From contig JAHDCZ010000007.1 in assembly GCA_020629615.1 (NCBI GenBank), positions 1 to 54,442 on the forward strand: 54,442 nucleotides of DNA, given 5' to 3'. Positions 16,150 to 23,288 of this stretch are shown here, piece by piece (within the stretch, counting starts at the first letter, position 1; the number at the start of each line of letters is the position of its first letter). The translations under genes and the position numbers were made by a program. Source of the stretch: Saprospiraceae bacterium. GTDB lineage: Bacteria > Bacteroidota > Bacteroidia > Chitinophagales > Saprospiraceae. Under the pieces are notes generated by a model. It saw only the letters and a program-made list of their open reading frames with translations. It did not search any database and was not told the origin of the DNA.

Positions 16150-17528
16150 TATTTTATCATATTTAGCACTTCATTTTTTATGGCTTCCGCCAATTGATCT
16201 GCAGCATCGGCATCTTTGGCTTCTGAGTAAATTCGAATAATTGGTTCTGTGTTTGATTTCCTTAAATGCACCCATCCGTGATCGAAATCTATTTTCACCC
16301 CATCAATTGTACTCACTTTTTCGTCTTTATATTTTTCGTAAACAGCTCTTAAAATGGCATCTACGTCCATCGCTTCAGTTAAAGCTACTTTATGTTTTCT
16401 AATTTCATAAGCAGGGTAAGTACTTTTTAATTCAGTTAAGCTTACATCTCTTTCGGCGATGAGATTTAGCATTAAAGCTATACCTGCCAATGCGTCTCGA
16501 CCATAATGTAAATCCGGTAAAATGACTCCTCCGTTTCCTTCACCGCCGATTACTGCGTTACTGGATTTCATGAGGTTCACAACATTTACTTCTCCTACGG
16601 CACTTGCATTGTATTCATATCCGGCTTTTCTAGTGACATCTGCCAACGCTCTTGTAGATGATAAATTAGAAACCGTGTTTCCTCCTTTTTTGGACACTAG
16701 AAAATCAGCGACGGCCACCAAAGTATATTCTTCACCAAACATAGATCCATCTTCACAAACAAATGCTAAGCGGTCTACGTCGGGATCAACAGAAATTCCT
16801 AGCTGGGCTTTTTCACTGACGACCTTTTGCGATAGTTCAAGGAGATGAGCTGGTAGAGGTTCTGGATTATGTGCAAATTCTCCGTTGACTTCATCATTGA
16901 TCAAAGTATAGTTTACTCCCAAACGATCTAGCAGGGGTGGAATAGAAATGGCTCCAGTACTATTGATACAATCTACTACTACTTTTAATTGTTTTGATCG
17001 AATTAAATCCACATCAATGTAATCCAAATCGAGTATAGCATCTATATGGTCTTTCAATGAATTTTCATAGATTGAGTAAGTACCCAGATGATCAACATTG
17101 GCAAACTCGATGTTTGATTCTTTTATAATATTTAGGATGTTTTCTCCATCTTGGGCAGAGATAAACTCTCCTTTATGATTGAGAAATTTTAATGCATTCC
17201 ATTGCTTGGGATTGTGACTTGCGGTAAAGATAATTCCTGCTCCTGCAGCTAATTTTTTTACGGCCATTTCTACCGTAGGCGTGGTAGTTAAATCAAGATC
17301 CACAACGTCTAAACCCATTGCTAATAATGTATTCACCGCCAGTTGACTCACCATTTTCCCTGTGATTCTTCCATCACGTCCAACAACTACTTTTTTAATG
17401 GAATTTTTATTAATAATCCATTGTCCAAATCCTGCGGTACACTCAACGACATCTATCGGAGTAAGGTTTGATCCAGAATTCCCGCCAATGGTTCCTCTAA
17501 TTCCGGATATTGATTTTATTAAAGTCAA
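16149..17528 (-). CDS. glmM: Phosphoglucosamine mutase / phosphomannomutase
   Basis: Alpha-D-phosphohexomutase of 459 residues; most likely converts glucosamine 6-phosphate to glucosamine 1-phosphate for UDP-GlcNAc. Active phosphoserine is Ser104 in TASHNPKQWNALKFL, the metal-binding loop is DPDVDRLAF near residue 251, the sugar-binding loop is GGEGNGGVI, and RKSNTEPIIRIYSEA closes the phosphate-binding domain. The first residues ISGIRG also fit. Substrate choice (GlcN versus Man/Glc) is an inference. Heads an operon of four overlapping genes; a -7 box lies 22 bases upstream. Confidence 0.9.
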   Translation of the reverse strand: MTLIKSISGIRGTIGGNSGSNLTPIDVVECTAGFGQWIINKNSIKKVVVGRDGRITGKMVSQLAVNTLLAMGLDVVDLDLTTTPTVEMAVKKLAAGAGIIFTASHNPKQWNALKFLNHKGEFISAQDGENILNIIKESNIEFANVDHLGTYSIYENSLKDHIDAILDLDYIDVDLIRSKQLKVVVDCINSTGAISIPPLLDRLGVNYTLINDEVNGEFAHNPEPLPAHLLELSQKVVSEKAQLGISVDPDVDRLAFVCEDGSMFGEEYTLVAVADFLVSKKGGNTVSNLSSTRALADVTRKAGYEYNASAVGEVNVVNLMKSSNAVIGGEGNGGVILPDLHYGRDALAGIALMLNLIAERDVSLTELKSTYPAYEIRKHKVALTEAMDVDAILRAVYEKYKDEKVSTIDGVKIDFDHGWVHLRKSNTEPIIRIYSEAKDADAADQLAEAIKNEVLNMIK

Positions 17529-17550
17529 ATTTTAGTGTTTTTAATTGTTG

Positions 17551-17558
17551 CAAATCTA
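17551..17558 (-). promoter_or_regulatory. -7 promoter box (TAGATTTG) of the glmM operon
   Basis: Exact TAnnTTTG on the minus strand, 22 bases before the start codon. No clear TTG at the -33 distance; instead a 15-base palindrome lies 22 bases further upstream (17581-17595). Confidence 0.45.
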
Positions 17559-17580
17559 TGAAAAAACTCCTCTTGAACTG

Positions 17581-17595
17581 AAAAACTTAGTTTTT
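17581..17595. promoter_or_regulatory. Palindrome AAAAACT-T-AGTTTTT in the glmM/PAP2 divergent region
   Basis: Perfect seven-base arms around one base, lying between the two divergent genes and about 22 bases upstream of the predicted glmM -7 box. Possible operator; low sequence complexity makes chance plausible. Confidence 0.3.
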
Positions 17596-17641
17596 AAAGC
17601 GAATCTATTTGATTAATTTTCCACTTTAAAATTAGAAGCAT

Positions 17642-18223
17642 TTGTTGGTTGCCTTATTAGAAGTTGATACCGAATTATTCAAGTTTATCAATCAAAGTTG
17701 TTCCAACTTTTTTTTAGACGCGATTATGCCCATTTGGAGGCACAAAATATTTTGGGCACCTTTTTATGTATTCATCATAAGCTTTTTGTTTATCAATTTC
17801 AGGAAGAAGGCTTATTGGATTTTATTATTTCTTCTATTAGCCATCGGGACTTCTGACTTGATTAGTTCGCATCTTATCAAAAAAAATGTTGAGAGATTAC
17901 GCCCATGTAATGAACCCGAATTGGTTGTAACCGAAAGAATTCGTTGTGGCAGTGGATACAGTTTTACATCATCCCATGCTACGAATCATTTTGCTATTGC
18001 TTTTTTTCTGATATGTTTATTCGCCGAAAGGCAAAAATGGATTAAATATCTCCTTCTATTTTGGGCAGGATCTATTTCATTTGGACAAGTCTATGTTGGC
18101 GTACATTACCCACTAGATGTATTTTGTGGGGCTATCTTAGGAGTATTAATTGGTGGATTATGGGCATCAATCTATCAAAGATACTATGGATTTGATTTGA
18201 GGACAAAATGGGAAACAGGATAA
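17642..18223 (+). CDS. PAP2-family membrane phosphatase
   Basis: 193 residues, about five membrane segments. Motif 1 is KKNVERLRP, motif 2 is SSHATNHF (catalytic His, usually PSGH), motif 3 is GQVYVGVHYPLD, where the usual Arg of SRx5Hx3D is Gln. Probable substrates are lipid phosphates such as undecaprenyl pyrophosphate or phosphatidate. The frame has a stop (17633-17635) just upstream and no ATG before residue 28, so it starts at TTG 17642 (or TTG 17645). It contains hairpin-element copy D1. Confidence 0.86.
   Translation: MLVALLEVDTELFKFINQSCSNFFLDAIMPIWRHKIFWAPFYVFIISFLFINFRKKAYWILLFLLLAIGTSDLISSHLIKKNVERLRPCNEPELVVTERIRCGSGYSFTSSHATNHFAIAFFLICLFAERQKWIKYLLLFWAGSISFGQVYVGVHYPLDVFCGAILGVLIGGLWASIYQRYYGFDLRTKWETG
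18018..18032 (+). repeat. Dispersed covarying hairpin element, copy D1 (in PAP2 gene)
   Basis: Reads TATTCGCCGAAAGGC then AAAAA; stem GCC/GGC, GAAA loop. Seventeen bases (18019-18035) are identical to copy D2 at 23704-23720, in another frame of an unrelated gene. Confidence 0.7.
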
Positions 18224-18289
18224 AACTCATAGACATATGATATTTATTGTCATAAGTGATTATCTTTAATTTCACTAAAAAACTAAGCG

Positions 18290-19171
18290 GTGCAAATAAT
18301 CGATGGAAAGGCTTTGGCGGCAAAAATTAAACAAGAAATTAAAGAGGAAGTAGCGGTTTTGAAAAGGAATCACCAGGTTGTACCGCATTTGGCAGCAGTA
18401 CTAGTTGGTAATGATCCGGCCTCACAAAGTTATGTCAAAAGTAAAGTGCGATCTTGCGAGTTGGTTGGGTTTGAATCGACTTTGATCAGGAAAGATGATT
18501 CAATTACTGAGCAAGAATTGTTGGAAATCATTGAGGATTTAAATGAAAACGATGATGTAGATGGATTCATTGTTCAACTACCTTTGCCAAAGCATATTGA
18601 CGAGCAAAAAGTTACCTTGACGATAAAACCCGAGAAAGATGTCGACGGTTTTCATCCTGTTAACTTTGGAAAAATGACTCAGGGTATCGATGCATTTTTG
18701 CCAGCCACTCCTATGGGAATTTTGGAAATGCTTAAAAGATATGAAATAAAGACAGAGGGGAAACACTGCGTAGTACTCGGTAGGAGTAATATCGTAGGAA
18801 CACCGATGAGTATTCTTTTATCTAGAAAAGCGTATCCAGGAAATGCTACTGTGACCATTACTCACAGTAGAACTAAAGATTTATCGGCTGTACTGCGATC
18901 TGCGGATATTATTATTGCGGCAATAGGTATCCCAGAATTTGTTACAGGAGATATGGTCAAAGAAGATTGTGTTGTCATCGATGTAGGTATCAATCGAGTA
19001 GAGGATAGTACTCGCTTAAAGGGTTACAGATTGGTGGGAGATGTTGATTTTGAATCAGTATCTTCAAGATGTAGTTATATTACTCCTGTGCCAGGAGGTG
19101 TTGGGCCGATGACGGTAACTGCACTGCTCATGAATACGCTGAAGTCTGCCAAATCAAAGATGTCTGCTTGA
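18290..19171 (+). CDS. folD: Bifunctional methylene-THF dehydrogenase/cyclohydrolase
   Basis: Interconverts 5,10-methylene-, 5,10-methenyl- and 10-formyl-tetrahydrofolate. 293 residues starting GTG (MQIIDGKALA), with the active-site segment SYVKSKVRSCELVG (catalytic Lys in YVKSK), VDGFIVQLPLPKHI, KDVDGFHPVNFGKM, the dinucleotide loop VLGRSNIVGTPMS and the end motif TPVPGGVGPMTVTALL. The GTG start is fixed by the family's usual N-terminus. It overlaps the next gene in TGATG. Confidence 0.96.
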   Translation: MQIIDGKALAAKIKQEIKEEVAVLKRNHQVVPHLAAVLVGNDPASQSYVKSKVRSCELVGFESTLIRKDDSITEQELLEIIEDLNENDDVDGFIVQLPLPKHIDEQKVTLTIKPEKDVDGFHPVNFGKMTQGIDAFLPATPMGILEMLKRYEIKTEGKHCVVLGRSNIVGTPMSILLSRKAYPGNATVTITHSRTKDLSAVLRSADIIIAAIGIPEFVTGDMVKEDCVVIDVGINRVEDSTRLKGYRLVGDVDFESVSSRCSYITPVPGGVGPMTVTALLMNTLKSAKSKMSA

Positions 19172-19662
19172 TGATTAAATTAACTGGACTTCAAGAAATT
19201 ATAGAGCAATTAGAATCTCTCTTGTCTGATGTTACCACTGCTGAGTATCGAAGACCATTGGAGCTTTTTGAGGGTGCGTCAATTGGTAAGCACGTGCGTC
19301 ATATTTACGAATTCTACTTTCAATTATTTGAAGGATTAGATGAAGGGTTAGTTAACTATTCTGATCGCAAAAGAGAGCAACGGATAGAAACGAATAAAGA
19401 ATTTGCATTGAGCCGATTACGGATTTTGTTGAATAAGGAAATATCTGAATCTGATGAGAGAATATTAAAAGTATTGTCTGAAACGAATCAATTGAGTAAT
19501 TCTTCGCTGGGGCGCGAATTAATGTTTGTATATGATCATGCAGTCCATCATTTAGCGATTATCCGCATAGGAATAAGGCATCATTTTGAGCACTGTGAAT
19601 TTGATCCCGATATAGGTTTTTCTAAAGCCACTCTGCGTCATCAACAAAACTGTGGACATTGA
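19171..19662 (+). CDS. DinB-like metal-binding four-helix protein
   Basis: 163 residues. Metal-ligand pattern of DinB/YfiT-type proteins: IGKHVRHIYEFYFQLFEG (about residues 33-50) and YDHAVHHLAIIRIG (about 125-138). These proteins include thiol transferases and many unknowns, so function is not assigned. ATG 19171 overlaps the folD stop (TGATG); an in-frame TTG three bases upstream is less likely. prmA follows with a TTGA overlap. Confidence 0.75.
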   Translation: MIKLTGLQEIIEQLESLLSDVTTAEYRRPLELFEGASIGKHVRHIYEFYFQLFEGLDEGLVNYSDRKREQRIETNKEFALSRLRILLNKEISESDERILKVLSETNQLSNSSLGRELMFVYDHAVHHLAIIRIGIRHHFEHCEFDPDIGFSKATLRHQQNCGH

Positions 19663-20483
19663 ATTATTACGTTTTTAAATTCATATTAGAAAATGAGCAT
19701 TACGACTTGTTGACTGGATTATTATCTACCCTGGATTTTGAGGCAGTAGAGGAAAGAGAAGATGTTTATTTAGTTTATTTTCAACTGGATGAACCTGAAG
19801 ATGATTTCATTGCTAGCATTGATCGATTCAATGACTTGATTGATTTTAGCTATAGCTATGAAAAAGTTGAAAATAAAAATTGGAATGAAGAATGGGAAGC
19901 GAATTTTAAACCAATAGTCATTGATGATTTTGTTTCTATTAGAGCAGATTTTCATCCTCAGAATAATGAAGTTCTTCATGATTTGATTATTAATCCCAAA
20001 ATGGCATTTGGAACAGGTCATCATGAAACCACTGAAATGATGATGCGTTTTATGCAAGAGATGAATTTAGAAAATAAGGCAGTTTTTGACTTTGGTTGTG
20101 GTACTGGATTGTTGGCTATTCTTGCGAAGAAACTTAACTGTGCCTTTTGTTTGGCTGTCGATTATGATATCAACTCAGTTACCAATAGTCAAGAGAATAT
20201 TATATTGAATGACACCGCCGATGTCATTGTCAAGGAGGGTAGTTTTGAAAAAGCAGAAGAAAATCTGTTTGATGTTATTTTGGCCAATATTAATCGCAGT
20301 GTATTGACACATTATGTTCAAGATTTTTCAAAGCAAATGAGTCAAAATGGTATTCTGTTGATCAGTGGATTTTTAAAGACCGAAATTCAAATGATGAAAG
20401 AGATGTTTGAAAAGTATGGCTTTACAGAGTTGGAGACAAAGCAAAAAGGAGAGTGGGCATGTATGAAATTAAAATGTCTTTAA
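19659..20483 (+). CDS. prmA: Ribosomal protein L11 methyltransferase
   Basis: SAM-dependent trimethylation of ribosomal protein L11. 274 residues with the N-terminal L11-recognition domain (NYYVFKFI… EEREDVYLVYF), linker NWNEEWEANFKPI, SAM motif I DFGCGTGLLAI, PrmA-specific MAFGTGHHETTEMM and the catalytic-side ANINRSVL. Starts at TTG inside the stop of the preceding gene (TTGA), so translation is probably coupled. Its 3' end overlaps maf by 15 bases on the other strand. Confidence 0.93.
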   Translation: MNYYVFKFILENEHYDLLTGLLSTLDFEAVEEREDVYLVYFQLDEPEDDFIASIDRFNDLIDFSYSYEKVENKNWNEEWEANFKPIVIDDFVSIRADFHPQNNEVLHDLIINPKMAFGTGHHETTEMMMRFMQEMNLENKAVFDFGCGTGLLAILAKKLNCAFCLAVDYDINSVTNSQENIILNDTADVIVKEGSFEKAEENLFDVILANINRSVLTHYVQDFSKQMSQNGILLISGFLKTEIQMMKEMFEKYGFTELETKQKGEWACMKLKCL

Positions 20484-21047
20484 TTGTTCGTAAACTTTGT
20501 GAACGGGCAATCCCATAATATTTGCATAAGATCCTTTTATACTTTTGATTTTCGCATATCCTATCCATTCCTGAATGCCGTAAGCCCCAGCTTTGTCGAG
20601 AGGGTTGTATTTGTTTACATAATATTCTATTTCTGCTTCTTCCATCGGATTGAGAGTTACTTCAGAAACATCATGAAAAATTGACTCCTTTTTAGTGGAT
20701 TTTATACAAACACCGGTATAAACATAATGAGTGTTATTAGCTAGCTGAGCAATTGTCATTTTTGCATGATCCGCATCTTTTGGTTTGCCAATGATTTTAT
20801 TTTTAAATACAACAACAGTATCCGAACAAAGAATGATTTCATTTTCTTTCAAAGAATGCGTGTATGCTTTACTCTTTAATTCTGCTAAATATTCAACTAC
20901 TTGGTGAGGGGCTAACTGTGGATCATAGATTTCTTCGACTTCGATGGATCTCACTTCGAAATCTAGATCTAAGGATTGCAGAAGAAAACTTCGCCGAGGA
21001 GATTTTGAACCTAAGATTAGTTGTTTTCCGTTTAAGATGGAATTCAT
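20469..21047 (-). CDS. maf: Maf-type nucleoside triphosphate pyrophosphatase
   Basis: 192 residues with ILGSKSPRRSFLL (residues 11-23), CSDTVVVFKNKIIGKPKD and DKAGAYGIQEWIG, the three Maf signatures. Maf enzymes hydrolyse non-standard or excess NTPs (dTTP/UTP or m7GTP), giving house-cleaning or division control. Last gene of the fdx operon; overlaps the UbiA gene by four bases. Confidence 0.94.
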   Translation of the reverse strand: MNSILNGKQLILGSKSPRRSFLLQSLDLDFEVRSIEVEEIYDPQLAPHQVVEYLAELKSKAYTHSLKENEIILCSDTVVVFKNKIIGKPKDADHAKMTIAQLANNTHYVYTGVCIKSTKKESIFHDVSEVTLNPMEEAEIEYYVNKYNPLDKAGAYGIQEWIGYAKIKSIKGSYANIMGLPVHKVYEQLKTF

Positions 21048-21970
21048 GATTGACTGATTGATATTAATAAGATAAGCCCAGATAACATGAGAATTTTGTA
21101 CAGAATGCTGACTCTACTAAAATGGACTTTTTCATTACTTCGGTACACTTGATAAATAAGGTAGCATGTAAATATTGTGATCAATGAAATGACTACATTG
21201 TTGATCATAGATAATTGAAATGGATGATATACTATAAAAAAAATATAACCCAGAATTAAAAGAATCGAGATTAGAACTGTGATGTATTTTCCAGCAGTAA
21301 CTCCAAAAACGATAGGCAAAGTTTTGGAATGAACTAGTTTATCTCCTTCCAGATCTTCTATGTCTTTGATGATTTCTCTTGCTAGGTTTGCCAAAAAACT
21401 AAATCCACAAAACGAAAGAATTAAGTATTCTAAATACTCGGATTTTTCTTTATTGATTTGTGATAGGTTTAAAATTGAATCTTGTTCTGCAAAGAGTAAT
21501 ATATAGCAAACCCCAGCTGTAAAAAGTGCAACAATTATATTACCTATTAGGACAAGATTTTTAAAAATATAAGAATATAAAAAGAGAAGGATGTTGGCCA
21601 TTGGATATATCCATAACAAATCCAATCTCTGAATTTTAAAAGCAATGATAATGGCGGACAAGAAACCAAGAATAAGAATAAGTGCATAAAAAAGTACAGC
21701 ATGTTTTCGATTTAGAGTTTGCCCAAGAAACACCTTATCTAGTTTGTTTATTTGATCCGCGTTATAATCTAAAATGTCGTTTATTACATACCCCGCTGCA
21801 CTGATAAGAACAGTACAGATAATGAAAAGTGCTGCTATTCCCGTGTTTAATATCGGTTCAACCTGATATTTTTCTAAGAAAGGATGTATTACAAAATAAA
21901 TTAGAATGATTTGTGATACCGCAACTATCAATAAGTTTTTTGGACGCGTTAATGAGAGGAGGTTTCTCAT
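21044..21970 (-). CDS. UbiA-family prenyltransferase (GGGP synthase-like)
   Basis: 308 residues, eight to nine membrane segments. First Asp-rich motif is NDILDYNADQINK (about residues 64-76), the second is EIIKDIEDLEGDK (about 190-202), both for Mg-prenyl diphosphate. The protein resembles the Bacteroidota family annotated as geranylgeranylglycerol-phosphate geranylgeranyltransferase; MenA/UbiA quinone synthesis is the alternative. The substrate cannot be decided from sequence. Overlaps maf by four bases and lies three bases after kdsC. Confidence 0.82.
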   Translation of the reverse strand: MRNLLSLTRPKNLLIVAVSQIILIYFVIHPFLEKYQVEPILNTGIAALFIICTVLISAAGYVINDILDYNADQINKLDKVFLGQTLNRKHAVLFYALILILGFLSAIIIAFKIQRLDLLWIYPMANILLFLYSYIFKNLVLIGNIIVALFTAGVCYILLFAEQDSILNLSQINKEKSEYLEYLILSFCGFSFLANLAREIIKDIEDLEGDKLVHSKTLPIVFGVTAGKYITVLISILLILGYIFFIVYHPFQLSMINNVVISLITIFTCYLIYQVYRSNEKVHFSRVSILYKILMLSGLILLISISQS

Positions 21971-21973
21971 CTT

Positions 21974-22471
21974 TTAGAAATTCCAATTATCTTGAGACTT
22001 CAAGACTTTTTCAATTAATTCTCTAACACAACCTCTACCTCCATTTTTTGAAGAAATGAAATGAGCGCGCTGAATTACTTCTGGAATCGCATCTTTGGGA
22101 CAGGTCGCTAGTCCTACTTTTTCGAGTACAGGGATGTCAGGAAGATCATCACCCATGTAACAGGATTCCTTTAGCTTGATGTTTCCATCGTTCACGAGTT
22201 TGTTTAGAATAGATATTTTACTCTCAGCTTTATCAAATATCTTTTCGATACCCAAGCCAAGAAGCCTTTTTTTGACACCTAGAGAAGCTCCCTTTGTGAT
22301 CACAATAATTTGATACCCATAATTCAAAGCAATCTTTACCGCTTGACCATCTCTGACTGACATGGTACGAAGTAAATCACCCTCTTCGTTGATCAAGATC
22401 GTACTATCAGTAAAGACGCCGTCAACATCAAAGATGAAGGTTTTAATATTTTTGAAGATGTCAAAATCCAT
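21974..22471 (-). CDS. kdsC: KdsC-like HAD phosphatase (KDO 8-phosphate phosphatase)
   Basis: 165 residues, C0-type HAD fold. Motif I is FDVDGVFTDS (nucleophile in DVDGV), motif II IVITKGASLGVKKRL (KdsC usually ITGRxS; here Lys replaces Gly), motif III Lys in FDKAESKI, motif IV MGDDLPDIPVL, and the KdsC-type C-terminus NGGRGCVRELIEKVL. Probable lipopolysaccharide KDO synthesis. Part of the fdx-iscX-kdsC-ubiA-maf operon. Confidence 0.88.
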   Translation of the reverse strand: MDFDIFKNIKTFIFDVDGVFTDSTILINEEGDLLRTMSVRDGQAVKIALNYGYQIIVITKGASLGVKKRLLGLGIEKIFDKAESKISILNKLVNDGNIKLKESCYMGDDLPDIPVLEKVGLATCPKDAIPEVIQRAHFISSKNGGRGCVRELIEKVLKSQDNWNF

Positions 22472-22477
22472 AATGAT

Positions 22478-22723
22478 TTATTGGTTGTCTCTCCATTCGT
22501 ACACCCATTTTGCTTGAATTTGTTCAAGGTGTCCTTCGTTGCAATCTTCTTTTTTACCTACAAAGTGAGGAAGACTCAGAACCCATTCAAGGAGTTCGGT
22601 AAAACGGATTCGATATATTTTACTTTCAGTGAATTCATCACCAAATTTATCATACAGTTTTATCGCTATATCTTCATGATCCTTCCAGCTTATGGGAAGG
22701 TTGTCAAATTCTTCAAATGCCAT
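22478..22723 (-). CDS. iscX: IscX iron-sulfur assembly adaptor
   Basis: 81 residues. Visible family pattern: ISWKDHEDIAIKLYDKFGDEF, then IRFTELLEWVLSLPHF, and the closing EGHLEQIQAKWVYEWRD. IscX is a small acidic protein that binds iron and the cysteine desulfurase and tunes cluster formation. It follows fdx by nine bases, as in proteobacterial isc operons, although iscS/iscU/hscBA are not here. Confidence 0.9.
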   Translation of the reverse strand: MAFEEFDNLPISWKDHEDIAIKLYDKFGDEFTESKIYRIRFTELLEWVLSLPHFVGKKEDCNEGHLEQIQAKWVYEWRDNQ

Positions 22724-22732
22724 TTTGTAAAT

Positions 22733-23071
22733 TTAATGTTCGTGACCGATTATTTTAGATTGATCTGGAATTTGTACCTCTAATTCGGCGTCATCATCTA
22801 ATATTACACATTGACAACCCAATCGAGATTCTATTCGTGGATTGATTGCACGGTCGATAAAATCTTCCTCGCGATCAGAAATTTCTTGTAAGTATTCTTC
22901 ACCTTTTTCAATATAGACATGACAAGTAGAGCATGCACAAACTTCACCACAATTATGATTCAAATGAATATCGTTATCTTCAGCGGCATCCAAAACTGTC
23001 AATCCAGCTTCAACAGTCACCGTCTTCTCCTCTAGGGTTTTGTCTTCGAATGTGAATTTAATTTTTGCCAT
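22733..23071 (-). CDS. fdx: 2Fe-2S ferredoxin, ISC (adrenodoxin) type
   Basis: 112 residues. Cluster ligands lie in HNCGEVCACSTCHVY (Cys in CxxxxCxxC arrangement, about residues 41-50) plus the distal Cys in SRLGCQCVI; EKGEEYLQEISDREEDFID matches the vertebrate/ISC ferredoxin acidic surface. Supplies electrons for Fe-S assembly. First gene of its operon with a well-spaced promoter 20 bases upstream. Confidence 0.95.
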   Translation of the reverse strand: MAKIKFTFEDKTLEEKTVTVEAGLTVLDAAEDNDIHLNHNCGEVCACSTCHVYIEKGEEYLQEISDREEDFIDRAINPRIESRLGCQCVILDDDAELEVQIPDQSKIIGHEH

Positions 23072-23090
23072 AACGGTTTTTAATAACGCT

Positions 23091-23120
23091 CAAAATTAAG
23101 CTATTTAAATACATCAACAA
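23091..23120 (-). promoter_or_regulatory. Full Bacteroidota promoter (TTG-N19-TAATTTTG) of the fdx operon
   Basis: On the minus strand, TTG at 23118-23120, 19 bases, then TAATTTTG at 23091-23098, matching TTG/TAnnTTTG spacing. Start site predicted near 23085, giving a leader of about 14 bases. This is the best promoter in the window. Confidence 0.7.
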
Positions 23121-23288
23121 AAATCTAAGATTGAAGTTCGAATTCTTAAAGATTTTATAAATTATTTGAGTATAAAAGACCATCTATGTGGACTAGATTG
23201 ATATGACATTCCTCAAAATTGGAGAATTTTACTAGCTAGTTGAAGAAAGTATAGTAATTTTCGGCAACGACGTAAAACTATAAGCGAA

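Noticed and set aside
23215-23240. AAAATT-GGAG-AATTTT plus ACTAGCTAGT upstream of the AAA+ gene
   Set aside because: Short AT-rich symmetries expected by chance in such DNA; noted but not supported as sites.
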